From the NCBI GenBank assembly GCA_900752215.1, contig CAADUO010000030.1, positions 22,007 to 86,006 on the forward strand: a stretch of 64,000 nt of DNA, read 5' to 3'. The translations under genes were made by a program, and so were the position numbers. The DNA comes from an uncultured Collinsella sp. Lineage in GTDB: Bacteria; Actinomycetota; Coriobacteriia; Coriobacteriales; Coriobacteriaceae. Positions 17,228 to 26,765 of the stretch are shown here, in pieces (positions within the stretch are counted from its first letter, which is position 1; every line of letters starts with the position of its first letter). The notes under the pieces were generated by a model. It did not search any database, had not been told where the DNA came from, and worked only from the letters and a program-made list of their open reading frames with translations.

Positions 17228-17261
17228 GTGTATATAACCGGTAAGCACAGTATATATACAC
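17228..17261. promoter_or_regulatory. Inverted-repeat operator upstream of the GntR-ABC operon
   Basis: GTGTATATA (17228-17236) and TATATACAC (17253-17261) are perfect 9-bp inverted repeats with a 16-bp spacer, just ahead of the GntR start. AT-rich TATATA tracts may also provide the -10. YtrA-type regulators bind such GT/AC-flanked palindromes. Confidence 0.6.
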
Positions 17262-17417
17262 TATGCACAGTTACGCAAGAGATAAATTCGGATTAAGCCG
17301 GCTACCCAGACCCCAACTGATGAATTTGTCCTGATAGGTGCCCTATGGCGAGGTTTCACGGCTACAATAGGGCAGTTACATCGACGTAATGCATATAGAA
17401 CGCAAGAAAGGATCCGC

Positions 17418-19031
<1,614 letters not shown>

Positions 19032-19037
19032 CGCATC

Positions 19038-19067
19038 GGCGCGGTGGTCCTGCGGGGCTGCCGCGCC
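19038..19067 (+). terminator. Stem-loop after prfC
   Basis: GGCGCGG (19038-19044) pairs with CCGCGCC (19061-19067), followed by ATTTACTT. It is positioned 7 bp after the prfC stop and just before the next promoter. Confidence 0.6.
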
Positions 19068-19073
19068 ATTTAC

Positions 19074-19102
19074 TTGCCTGATGCCGTGTGAGCGGCTATC
19101 AT
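19074..19102 (+). promoter_or_regulatory. Promoter for the VUT transporter-SDR operon
   Basis: TTGCCT (19074-19079), a 17-bp spacer and TATCAT (19097-19102) form a good sigma-70-type promoter. Predicted transcript start is near 19109, giving a leader of about 80 nt. Confidence 0.65.
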
Positions 19103-19108
19103 ACCCAC

Positions 19109-19187
19109 CGTCGTCTCAAGACCGAGACGTCCGAGCAGTTCGGGTCCGATATCCTGCTCGTTAAACCTAAAACCAAAGGAGTACATA
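19109..19187 (+). promoter_or_regulatory. Structured 5' leader of VUT transporter; candidate preQ1-type riboswitch
   Basis: The leader holds two stems: CGTCTC/GAGACG (19112-19129) and CGAGCAG/CTGCTCG (19132-19160). The second has a 15-nt loop containing CGGGTCC. It is followed by an A-rich tail, TTAAACCTAAAACCAAAGG, that runs into the Shine-Dalgarno. A stem plus an A-rich 3' tail able to pair with the loop (GGGT with ACC) and mask the ribosome site recalls preQ1-class riboswitches, which commonly precede queuosine-precursor transporters. I cannot match the consensus with certainty. Confidence 0.4.
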
Positions 19188-19910
19188 ATGATCAAGAAGG
19201 TCATGGAGGACTACAAGGTCCTGTTGCGGAGCATTCCCGCGGCAACGGTTTCGCTGTTTTTCGTGAGTGTCATCATGATGAACCTGCTGGCCAACAAAGA
19301 GCTCATCAGCCTGCCGTATCTGGCACTCGATTGCGGCTTTGTGGTGAGCTGGGTCTCGTTTTTGTGCCAGGACATGATCTGCAAGCGCTTTGGCGCCAAG
19401 GCATCCATCAAAATCTCTATCCTCGCGCTGCTGGTCAACCTGGCCGTGAGCCTGTGCTTTTGGGCATGTTCGCTCACGCCCGGCATGTGGGGCGCCTACT
19501 ACGACACGGGCATGATCGAGGTCAACACCGCCCTTAACGCCACCATCGGCGGCACCTGGTACGTGGTGCTGGGCTCGTCGCTTGCCATGCTCGTTTCTGC
19601 CGTGGTTAACTCCACGCTCAACCAGTCGCTCGGCCGTATGCTCAAGAAGAATAACTTTGCGAGCTTTGCCTTCCGTTCCTATGTGTCCACGGGTGTTGGC
19701 CAGTTTATCGACAACCTGGTCTTCGCCATCGTGGTGAGCCACACGTTCTTTGGTTGGACCTGGGTGCAGGTCCTCATGTGCTCGCTGACCGGCGCCGTCG
19801 CCGAGCTGCTGTGCGAGGTCTTCCTGAGCCCCGTGGGCTACAAGGTCGTGCGCGGCTGGGAGCGCGAGAATGTGGGTTCCGAGTACCTCGAGCGCCACGC
19901 AACCGCCTAA
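19188..19910 (+). CDS. VUT family queuosine-precursor-type transporter
   Basis: The 240-residue membrane protein has six predicted helices and the VUT/YhhQ-family pattern (MMNLLANKELISLP near the N-terminus, GQFIDNLVFAIVV later). E. coli YhhQ imports preQ0/preQ1, so uptake of a 7-deazapurine is a reasonable expectation; other VUT proteins are uncharacterised. AAAGGAGTACATA gives a strong ribosome site for ATG 19188. It is preceded by a structured leader and followed after 9 bp by an SDR oxidoreductase in the same operon. Confidence 0.8.
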   Translation: MIKKVMEDYKVLLRSIPAATVSLFFVSVIMMNLLANKELISLPYLALDCGFVVSWVSFLCQDMICKRFGAKASIKISILALLVNLAVSLCFWACSLTPGMWGAYYDTGMIEVNTALNATIGGTWYVVLGSSLAMLVSAVVNSTLNQSLGRMLKKNNFASFAFRSYVSTGVGQFIDNLVFAIVVSHTFFGWTWVQVLMCSLTGAVAELLCEVFLSPVGYKVVRGWERENVGSEYLERHATA

Positions 19911-19919
19911 GGAGCAAGT

Positions 19920-20600
19920 ATGCGGGTTTTGATCACGGGCGCTTCGGGCGGTATCGGAGCCGCGTGCGTGCAGCGCTTTTTGGACGAGGGCCACGAGGTC
20001 GTGGGCTTTGACCTGCTGCCGGCGGCGATCGAACACGAGCGCTACCGCCATCTGATCGTTGATGTTCGCGAGCCTAACTCGTTTCCAGGTGACCTTGAGC
20101 CTCAGGTGATCGTGAACGTTGCCGGCACGCAAGACTCGGCCGACGATATCGCTGCCAACCTGTGTGGCACCATCAACGTGACCGAGCGCTACGCCTTTGT
20201 GGGCGAGGGGCTTGCCGCCAAGCCGGCGCCGGCTATCAAGTCCGTGGTCAATGTGGGGTCGGCGAGCGGGCATACGGGATCGGAGTTTCCCGCCTATGCC
20301 GCCAGCAAGGGCGGCGTTATCGCCTACACCAAGAACCTTGCAAACCGCCTGGCACCGCAGGCCATCGCCAACAGTGTGGACCCGGGCGGCGTTATCACGC
20401 CGCTCAACCGTTGCGTGATGGAAGACGAACACCTGTGGAACCAGATTATGGAGCTCACGCCGCTTAAGCGCTGGGCCACCGCCCAAGAGATCGCCGAGTG
20501 GATCTACTTTGTGGGCGTGACCAACCGGTTTATGACCGGGCAGAGTCTGCTGATCGATGGCGGCGAGGCCGGCCGCACACAATTTATTTGGCCCGAATAG
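19920..20600 (+). CDS. Short-chain dehydrogenase/reductase
   Basis: The 226-residue NAD(P)-dependent Rossmann protein has TGASGGIG (6-13), the NVAG motif, catalytic YAASKGG (Tyr/Lys) with an upstream GSAS serine, and a C-terminal MTGQSLLIDGGE. This is a classical SDR. The substrate is unknown. Some members act as 3-oxoacyl-ACP or hydroxysteroid dehydrogenases, but no diagnostic residues allow choosing. It follows the VUT transporter by 9 bp with TAAGGAGCAAGT as ribosome site, so the two are co-expressed. A strong terminator follows. Confidence 0.85.
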   Translation: MRVLITGASGGIGAACVQRFLDEGHEVVGFDLLPAAIEHERYRHLIVDVREPNSFPGDLEPQVIVNVAGTQDSADDIAANLCGTINVTERYAFVGEGLAAKPAPAIKSVVNVGSASGHTGSEFPAYAASKGGVIAYTKNLANRLAPQAIANSVDPGGVITPLNRCVMEDEHLWNQIMELTPLKRWATAQEIAEWIYFVGVTNRFMTGQSLLIDGGEAGRTQFIWPE

Positions 20601-20601
20601 G

Positions 20602-20635
20602 AAACGCGCCCGACGGAAAGCCGTCGGGCGCGTTT
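20602..20635. terminator. Strong intrinsic terminator
   Basis: AAACGCGCCCGACGG (20602-20616), loop AAAG, CCGTCGGGCGCGTTT (20621-20635) and continuing T's. It ends the VUT-SDR operon on plus and, with AAA on the other side, the convergent ung gene. Confidence 0.92.
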
Positions 20636-20650
20636 TTGATGTATCGATTT

Positions 20651-21376
20651 TTAGCCGAGGCAAGTCCAGTTGACGGGGGTCGAGCCGTGCTGTACGAGTA
20701 GCCGATTGGCAGCGGAGAAGGGGCGCGACCCCATAAAAGCGGGGAGTTCTGCCGTGGCACGGTTGGCCGAAAGCGGCGAGGGGTGCGTAGAGGCCAGGCA
20801 GAACTTGCCGGTTGCCTTGCCCGCACCAGTTGCGACGAGCTTGCCTTCGACCATCTGCTGGGCAAAGCGACCCCATGCCAAAAAGACTACCGGTTGGGGC
20901 AGCTGGCAGCAGCGTTCGATAACGTAGTCGGTGAGCGTGCTCCAGCCCAGTTTGGCGTGCGAGTTCGCGGCATGCTCGCGCACGGTGAGCGTAGTGTTGA
21001 GGAGCAGGACGCCCTGTTGTGCCCATGGGGTTAGGTCTCCCGTGGCGGGAATGGGGCAACCCAGATCGGCTTTGAGTTCCTTATAGATGTTGCGCAGGCT
21101 CGGCGGCAACTTGGTTTGCGTCGCGGGGACCGAGAACGACAGCCCCATTGCCTGGTTGGGTCCGTGATAGGGGTCCTGACCCAAGATGACAACCTTGACC
21201 TGGTCGGCCGGCGTGTAGGCGAGGGCATTGAGGATGTCGTCTTGTGCCGGGTAGATGGTCTGCTCGGCACGCAAAAGGGCGATACGCTCGAGCAGCTGGT
21301 TCGTAGTGTCACGTACCGGCTGCGGCGCATTGCCCAACCAAGTTGCTATGTTGCGGTCGCGGGTTGCGGTGTCCAT
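20651..21376 (-). CDS. ung: Uracil-DNA glycosylase, family 1
   Basis: The 241-residue enzyme contains the water-activating loop GQDPYHGP (66-73, catalytic Asp68) and the minor-groove loop HPSPLSA, both hallmarks of family 1 UDG. It excises uracil from DNA as the first step of base excision repair. ATG 21376 follows AAAGGAGCCCC. It is convergent with the SDR gene, with a shared terminator between. Length and motifs are normal, so there is little doubt. Confidence 0.95.
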   Translation of the reverse strand: MDTATRDRNIATWLGNAPQPVRDTTNQLLERIALLRAEQTIYPAQDDILNALAYTPADQVKVVILGQDPYHGPNQAMGLSFSVPATQTKLPPSLRNIYKELKADLGCPIPATGDLTPWAQQGVLLLNTTLTVREHAANSHAKLGWSTLTDYVIERCCQLPQPVVFLAWGRFAQQMVEGKLVATGAGKATGKFCLASTHPSPLSANRATAELPAFMGSRPFSAANRLLVQHGSTPVNWTCLG

Positions 21377-21464
21377 GGGGCTCCTTTATGGCAGATGCTC
21401 TGTTGGCATCTATTGTAAAGGCGCACCGGTTGCCTTTATGCCACGGCTGTATGAAGAGCGGGGT

Positions 21465-22367
21465 CTACGAGACGTGCTCGGGCGCTCCTGCCATGCGAGC
21501 CTGTCCATGCGCGCGAAGGCGCGGAAGCTCGACGGTTGCCACCATGACGCCGGTGAGGATGAGGGCGGCGCCAAAGAAGGCGATGGGGCTCAGGACTTCG
21601 CCGACCAGGAAGAACGAAAAGACGGCGGAGCATACCGGCTCGAGCGAGAAGGCGAAACCGGTGGTCTCGGCAGGCACGTGGGGCTGCACGAGCGTTTGGG
21701 TGATAAAGCCGTAAGCAGAGCAGATGAGTGCGAGCGCAATGACGACCACGATCTCGCTGGGCGTACTGGGAAGCGTGAAGCCGCCAAAGGTGAATGCGGC
21801 GATGCCCGAGAACAAGCCGCCAAAGCCCAGCTGCCAAACGCCCAGAGCCAGCGGGTCGACATCTTCGACAAAGCGCTTCGCCACAATGATGTGTCCGGCG
21901 TAGACAAAGGCGGAGAGCAGCATGATGATCGCGCCCGGGTTCAGGCTGGTAAAGTCGGCGCCCGAGAGCAGCAGCATGCCGCAGGTGACGATGGCGGTGC
22001 CGACGAGCACTTTACGCTCGGGGGCGCGACGCAGCAGGGCGGCGTTGGCAAACGGTACGATCACGACCGTCAGGCTCTGCAAAAAGCCGGCAGTGGAGGC
22101 AGAGGTGAGGCTGGAGCCCAGGCACATGCAGGTGAGCTCGGTTGCCATAATGGCGCCGATGATGGCGGCACGGACCATAAGGTCGCGGTTGATGCGCAAC
22201 GCGTGCTTGTGGAAGAGCAGCAGGCAGACCACAAAGGCGATGATGCAACGTAGCGCGACGATGCTCGCGGCGTTCATGCTGTCCATGCCGATCTTCATGA
22301 GGGGGTACGAAAAGCCCCATGCGACGGGAACGGAAAATGAGAGCGCGATTGCTTTTTTGCGATCCAT
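21465..22367 (-). CDS. DMT superfamily (EamA) transporter
   Basis: The 300-residue protein has ten predicted helices in two EamA repeats (AWGFSYPLMKIGMDS early in the first; FVYAGHIIVAKRFVEDVDP starting the second). EamA proteins export amino acids, metabolites or drugs; the substrate is not predictable. AAAAGGAGTCCC precedes ATG 22367. It is divergent from a LysR gene at 22526, with a 158-bp shared control region, the standard arrangement of a LysR regulator and its target exporter. Confidence 0.85.
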   Translation of the reverse strand: MDRKKAIALSFSVPVAWGFSYPLMKIGMDSMNAASIVALRCIIAFVVCLLLFHKHALRINRDLMVRAAIIGAIMATELTCMCLGSSLTSASTAGFLQSLTVVIVPFANAALLRRAPERKVLVGTAIVTCGMLLLSGADFTSLNPGAIIMLLSAFVYAGHIIVAKRFVEDVDPLALGVWQLGFGGLFSGIAAFTFGGFTLPSTPSEIVVVIALALICSAYGFITQTLVQPHVPAETTGFAFSLEPVCSAVFSFFLVGEVLSPIAFFGAALILTGVMVATVELPRLRAHGQARMAGAPEHVS

Positions 22368-22447
22368 GGGACTCCTTTTGTTACAGAACGGTTTCGCAAA
22401 AAGGATTCTGCTCCCAGATGTGGATGTAGTAAAGCGAATGTATCTTC

Positions 22448-22466
22448 AGTATGATTAAGAAATACT
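22448..22466. promoter_or_regulatory. Possible LysR operator between DMT exporter and LysR genes
   Basis: AGTAT (22448-22452) and ATACT (22462-22466) form a 5-bp inverted repeat with a 9-bp spacer in an AT-rich part of the divergent intergenic region. The position fits a LysR binding site. Confidence 0.45.
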
Positions 22467-22525
22467 AATGTAGGCAGAAAAAGCCCTGGCAAAACGTTTT
22501 ACGGCTGCATTGATGTGGAGGCACG

Positions 22526-23392
22526 ATGGCATCGCGGTATCAGATTGTTTGTATGGTGGTCGATCGCGGCAGTCTTAAGGGCGCGGCGGACGAGCTGGGC
22601 TATACGCAAAGTGCGGTGAGTCAGGCCGTCAAGGCGCTCGAGCGCGAGCTGGGTACCACGCTTATCGAGCGCGGTAAGCAGGGCGTTTCGCTTACGCGCG
22701 ACGGTAAACAATATCTGCCATTCCTGCGCCAGATCGTGACCGCCGAGGCCGAGCTCGAGGGCAAGCGCCAGGAGCTGCTGGGGCTTTCGTCGACCGATAT
22801 TCGTATCGCGACGTTTACCAACGTGAGTCGAACCGTGTTACCGCGCGTGATCCGCGACTTTGGTGCGCTGCACCCGGGCGTACGTTTTACCCTCAAGCAG
22901 GGCGATTACACGCGCAACGCTCAATGGGTGCACGATGGCGTGGTTGATTTTTGTTTTACGGCGCGCGGATTTACCACCGGGCTCGAGAAGCGCGTGGTCT
23001 ATCACGACGAGTTGGTAGCATTGTTGCCGGCCGCGCATCCGCTGACGGCAAAGGAGAAGGTGACGCTCGCCGACCTTGCGTCCGAGCCGTTTGTGCTGCT
23101 GGATGAGGGCGAACAGAGTCTGGTGCTCGATGCATTTGCGGCGCATGGACTGTCGCCGCATGTGACGAGCGAGGTCACCGACGACTACACCATCATGGCG
23201 ATGGTGGAGGAGGGCCTAGGCGTGAGTATGCTGTATCGTCGTACCGTTGAGGGCATGCGGGCCGATATTCGTGTACGTCCCATCGTGCATGCTCCCTCGC
23301 GCGACGTGGTGGCAGCTTGGCGTAGCTGGGATACCATGCCTATCGCCACGAGGCGTTTTATCGACTATATGAGCTCGCATATTGTCAATTAA
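22526..23392 (+). CDS. LysR family transcriptional regulator
   Basis: The 288-residue regulator has an N-terminal winged helix (GSLKGAADELGYTQSAVSQAVKALERELGTTLIER, residues 15-49) and a LysR substrate-binding domain from about residue 90. Its effector is unknown. Start ATG 22526 follows GTGGAGGCACG. It is divergent from the EamA exporter, its likely target. It resembles the LysR at 56525-57382, which is also divergent from a DMT exporter, so the two modules look paralogous. Confidence 0.88.
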   Translation: MASRYQIVCMVVDRGSLKGAADELGYTQSAVSQAVKALERELGTTLIERGKQGVSLTRDGKQYLPFLRQIVTAEAELEGKRQELLGLSSTDIRIATFTNVSRTVLPRVIRDFGALHPGVRFTLKQGDYTRNAQWVHDGVVDFCFTARGFTTGLEKRVVYHDELVALLPAAHPLTAKEKVTLADLASEPFVLLDEGEQSLVLDAFAAHGLSPHVTSEVTDDYTIMAMVEEGLGVSMLYRRTVEGMRADIRVRPIVHAPSRDVVAAWRSWDTMPIATRRFIDYMSSHIVN

Positions 23393-23419
23393 TGACTGGC
23401 GTGGTGTTGAGTGCGGTGT

Positions 23420-24802
23420 TTAGCGGGCTGTCGCTTTGGCTTGGGTGGCGCGATAGGTGCGTGCCGGGTGGCAAAGTAGTACCGCCACGACCATAAAGAA
23501 CGCCGTGGTGCCCAGGCTGATGGGGTAGACCATCATAATGTTCGCAAAGGTGCGGAAGTGCGGGAACACGCAGAATACCCAATAGAAGCGGATGCCGCAG
23601 ACGCAGATCATGGTGATGAGGGCGGGCGTGAGCGAGATACCAAAGCCGCGCAGGTAGCCTGACATGTTTTCGTAGAACATGCTAAAGGCATACGCCGGGA
23701 AGATCGAACACACGCGGATATAGCCGATCGAGACGATGTTGGGATCGCTGTTAAAGAGCGACAAGATCTCGCGCCCCAGGCCGACAATAACGATAATCGT
23801 GGTGAGTGCAACGATACCGCCTTCGACCAGGCAGACCTTGAGCGTTTTAGTGCAGCGGCCGATCTGGCGGGCACCGTGGTTTTGTCCCACAAAGGTAGTG
23901 CAAGCCTGGCTAAAGCTGTTGAGCAGGTTGTAGCACACGTACTCCAGGCTCATGGCGGCGCTCGATGCCGCCATGACCTCGGTGCCCAAGCTGTTGATGG
24001 CGGACTGGATGATGATGTTGGCGACGGCAAACACGGCGCTTTGGATGCCGGCGGGCAGGCCGATCTTGACGATGCGCTTGAGGGCGACGGGGTCGATAGC
24101 CAGGTCGCGAAGGGTGACGCGGACGACGGAGTCGGTCTTGAGCAGGCGAATAAAGAGCGTAGTGGCGCTGACGGTGTAGGCGATGGCGGTGGCGATGGCG
24201 ACACCCGCGACGCCCCAGTGGAGTACGGGGACAAAGATGAGGTCCAGACCAATGTTGAGGACGGTGGATACGGCAAGCGCCTGCAGCGGCATGCGGGTGA
24301 TGCCGACGGAGCGGAAGATCGCGGCCTCAAAGTTGTAGAGCAAGATCGAGGGCATGCTGAGCAAAAAGACGCGCAGGTAGAGCGAGGCGAGGGGCATAGT
24401 CTCGGCGGGAACGTTGAGCGCGGCGAGCATGGGCTCGGCAAAGATCTCGCCCAGAGCGATGACGACAAAGCCCACAAGTGCCATAAGAATCGAGGTATGG
24501 ACGGCGCGTTTGACCATGTTCTGATCGTTGCGGCCGATAGCATTGGCGATGACCACGTTGGAGCCAAGCGACATGCCGATAAACAGGTTGAGCATAAGAC
24601 TGGTAAGCGGAACATTGGAGCCGACCGCTGCCATGGCGAGGGTTCCCTGGTCGCCCGAGAAGTTACCGATAATGACCGTGGCGATGAGGTTCGACAGCTG
24701 CTCCAAGATGCTCGTGGCGGCCACGGGGAAGGCGAACAGGGGAATATTGCGCCACAACGAGCCGGTGGTCATGTCAATGTGCTTAGATTCGGTATCAGCC
24801 AT
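23420..24802 (-). CDS. MATE family efflux transporter
   Basis: The 460-residue protein has twelve predicted helices in two MatE halves (PVAATSILEQLSNLIATVIIGNF at the start; KIGLPAGIQSAVFAVANIIIQ beginning the second half). MATE pumps export cationic drugs or metabolites in exchange for Na+ or H+. The sequence belongs to the DinF/NorM-like clade common in Firmicutes and Coriobacteriia. GATTGAGAG lies upstream of ATG 24802, a weak ribosome site. It is convergent with the LysR gene and monocistronic. Confidence 0.9.
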   Translation of the reverse strand: MADTESKHIDMTTGSLWRNIPLFAFPVAATSILEQLSNLIATVIIGNFSGDQGTLAMAAVGSNVPLTSLMLNLFIGMSLGSNVVIANAIGRNDQNMVKRAVHTSILMALVGFVVIALGEIFAEPMLAALNVPAETMPLASLYLRVFLLSMPSILLYNFEAAIFRSVGITRMPLQALAVSTVLNIGLDLIFVPVLHWGVAGVAIATAIAYTVSATTLFIRLLKTDSVVRVTLRDLAIDPVALKRIVKIGLPAGIQSAVFAVANIIIQSAINSLGTEVMAASSAAMSLEYVCYNLLNSFSQACTTFVGQNHGARQIGRCTKTLKVCLVEGGIVALTTIIVIVGLGREILSLFNSDPNIVSIGYIRVCSIFPAYAFSMFYENMSGYLRGFGISLTPALITMICVCGIRFYWVFCVFPHFRTFANIMMVYPISLGTTAFFMVVAVLLCHPARTYRATQAKATAR

Positions 24803-24866
24803 ACGCTCTCAATCTCTAACATGCTATATCGTGCTTATTTGCGCAGACGATGATACTCCTAATCGA

Positions 24867-24924
24867 CTAGTCATTGGGGACGTTCTTAAACGACTGGTCA
24901 TTCAAGAACGTCCCCAATGACTAG
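24867..24924. repeat. Perfect 21-bp intergenic inverted repeat
   Basis: Arms 24867-24887 and 24904-24924 are perfect reverse complements around GGGGACGTTCTT/AAGAACGTCCCC. The 16-nt loop contains CGACTGGTCATT, a variant of the arm's own flank, hinting at a nested duplication. It lies between a MATE gene and rlmA. A degenerate partial copy occurs at 248-267. Confidence 0.8.
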
Positions 24925-24980
24925 GTGGGAAAGGCGTGCGACAATGGTGGGCGTTGTGTTGTTCGCGCTAAGGAGTTGCC

Positions 24981-25796
24981 ATGTTGTTGTGTCCCGTTTG
25001 CCATGAGCCTTTGGTGGACAATGAGCGCGGTGCTGCATGCGCGGGCGGACACCGGTTTGACCGTGCTCGCGAGGGCTATCTATATCTACTGCGCTCGTCC
25101 AAGAGCGGCGACTCCATGGGCGATCCCAAGTCGCAGGCACGCAGCCGTCGTGACTTTTTGAACCGTGGTTACTATGCGCCGTTGCGCGATGCGATGGTCG
25201 AGCTCGTGCGCGAGCGGGTGTCTGGGCGTGCAGCATCTGCGAACGGCCCCATGACGCTGCTCGATATTTGCTGCGGCGAGGGCTACTACACCAGCGCCAT
25301 GGGCGCGGTGCCGGGCGTGGGCGCTTACGGGTTCGACTTGGGCAAAGAGATGGTGCGCCTGGCCGCCAAGCGCGGCGATGCGACCTATTTCGTGGCCAAC
25401 ATGAAGGACATCCCCGTGGCGGACGGCGCCTTCGATATGGTGACCGAGCTCTTCGCTCCCTTTAACGAGCGTGAGTTTGCCCGCGTGCTGGCGCCAGAGG
25501 GCTCACTCTATACCGTGGTGCCGGGTGCCCGTCATTTGTTTGGGCTCAAGGAGGTGCTCTACGACACGCCATATCTTAATGACGAGAAGCTGCCGCAGAC
25601 CACCGAGCTCGAGTTGGTCGGAACGCAGCGGGTGTCTGCGAATATTACGCTTCAGACCCAGGCGGACATCGAGGCGGTGTTCCAGATGACGCCGTACTAC
25701 TACCGCACGCGCCCCGCCGACAAAGAGCGCCTGGCAAACCTCGATACCCTTCAGACTGACATCGACTTCATCATCGCCGAGTACCGCCACAGCTAA
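24981..25796 (+). CDS. rlmA: 23S rRNA (guanine-N1)-methyltransferase RlmA-like
   Basis: The 271-residue protein has an N-terminal zinc site (C4, C7, C20, H24), then GDSMGDPKSQARSRRDFLNRGYY and a SAM-binding motif LDICCGEGYYT. This is the RlmA/TlrB layout. RlmA methylates G745 and TlrB G748 of 23S rRNA; the latter gives tylosin resistance. Which position this copy modifies cannot be told. CTAAGGAGTTGCC gives a strong ribosome site. A GACAAT -10-like box is near 24940. Confidence 0.85.
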   Translation: MLLCPVCHEPLVDNERGAACAGGHRFDRAREGYLYLLRSSKSGDSMGDPKSQARSRRDFLNRGYYAPLRDAMVELVRERVSGRAASANGPMTLLDICCGEGYYTSAMGAVPGVGAYGFDLGKEMVRLAAKRGDATYFVANMKDIPVADGAFDMVTELFAPFNEREFARVLAPEGSLYTVVPGARHLFGLKEVLYDTPYLNDEKLPQTTELELVGTQRVSANITLQTQADIEAVFQMTPYYYRTRPADKERLANLDTLQTDIDFIIAEYRHS

Positions 25797-25797
25797 C

Positions 25798-25834
25798 AAC
25801 CTGCCAAAAAGGGACAGGTTTATTTTGGTAGGTT
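25798..25834. repeat. GGGAC-bearing palindrome downstream of rlmA
   Basis: AACCTGCCAAAA (25798-25809) and TTTTGGTAGGTT (25823-25834) pair with one G-T, around AGGGACAGGTTTA. The same element with one base difference lies at 42475-42509. It is immediately after the rlmA stop. Confidence 0.8.
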
Positions 25835-25850
25835 TTATCTGGGCAAACGT

Positions 25851-25888
25851 AAAGGGCCGACCGCGGAGATGCGCGATCGGCCCTTTTT
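25851..25888. terminator. Bidirectional terminator
   Basis: AAAGGGCCGA (25851-25860) pairs with TCGGCCCTTT (25877-25886), followed by TT. It lies between the convergent rlmA and membrane protein genes. Confidence 0.9.
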
Positions 25889-25924
25889 AGTTGCTTGGCT
25901 GCAGAGGTTATGAGAAGCGAGCGC

Positions 25925-26326
25925 TTATAGGCGGTCCTTGTTCTCGGCCTTAACGGCGTGTGCCTGCTGAACAAAGAACAGGTCGTACACCACGATGACA
26001 AAGGCGCCAAAGTTGATGGCGTCGCCGCCAAACGCGGGAAGCGTGAGCACCGCTTGGGCAAGCGTGGCGACCGCGGCAACAATACCGAGCTTAAACGCGC
26101 CGTCCACCTGCGAAGGCTTGTTGGCGCCCTTGATACCGGCGACGCCTGCGGCAAGGTCGACGAGACCCTTGGCGATAAGCACGACCGCTGCGAGCGTGGC
26201 GTACGAACCGTACGTGGAATCGAGACCGCCCGTGGCGATACCGACGCCGGCGGTGACGAGGCTGGCGATGCCCAAAACAAAGTAGATGAGAGCAAGGATT
26301 TTGAGAGTCTTGCGAGTGAAGCTCAT
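25925..26326 (-). CDS. Small four-helix membrane protein of unknown function
   Basis: The 133-residue protein has four hydrophobic segments (about residues 9-31, 44-64, 78-98 and 105-123 from the chosen start) separated by short loops. No catalytic motif is visible and I do not recognise a family. Start ATG 26326 follows GAAAGGACCAGCC; an upstream in-frame start at 26395 would add a Cys/His-rich segment lacking a ribosome site. It is monocistronic with a strong terminator behind it. Confidence 0.7.
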   Translation of the reverse strand: MSFTRKTLKILALIYFVLGIASLVTAGVGIATGGLDSTYGSYATLAAVVLIAKGLVDLAAGVAGIKGANKPSQVDGAFKLGIVAAVATLAQAVLTLPAFGGDAINFGAFVIVVYDLFFVQQAHAVKAENKDRL

Positions 26327-26558
26327 GGCTGGTCCTTTCGATACGAGTACGCCAACTTGGCGCACCCAATGTGCTGCACATATGGTGAAGCACATTGTAG
26401 TTCAACGCGGCGATGCATGCGTTTGAAAGCGCATTGAGCCCGCGCAGCCAAACCCAACCTTTCAAAAAGGAAAGCTGGGCGTAAGTCAAATCGATGGCAG
26501 CGTATGCGCGGCGCTGCGATGATGGGTCCATGGTAAGAGCTGGTCTCAAGGAGGAGCC

Positions 26559-26702
26559 ATGATGTACGGAGCAGGGCAAGTGCATGAGCCGCGGTCGTTG
26601 GGAAGGCGCATGGGTGATTCTGTGATCGCTGCCGTGTGCACGGGATTGATGGCGGTGCTTTGCATTGGGATGCTGTGGGCCATGTCGCATGTGGGACAAT
26701 AG
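26559..26702 (+). CDS. 47-residue single-pass membrane protein
   Basis: A 47-codon frame runs from ATG 26559 (second ATG at 26562) to TAG 26702. The ribosome site CAAGGAGGAGCC is among the best in the window. The product has a polar basic N-terminus (residues 1-20) and one hydrophobic helix at about 21-43, so it is probably an inner-membrane miniprotein with its N-terminus inside. It is 63 bp upstream of rsmJ on the same strand. No family is recognised; function unknown. Confidence 0.6.
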   Translation: MMYGAGQVHEPRSLGRRMGDSVIAAVCTGLMAVLCIGMLWAMSHVGQ

Positions 26703-26765
26703 CGGACGGTTGGGTGCCGACATAAACGGCGCTCGCGTATTCGTTTTGCTTGTTAAGGAGTACCC

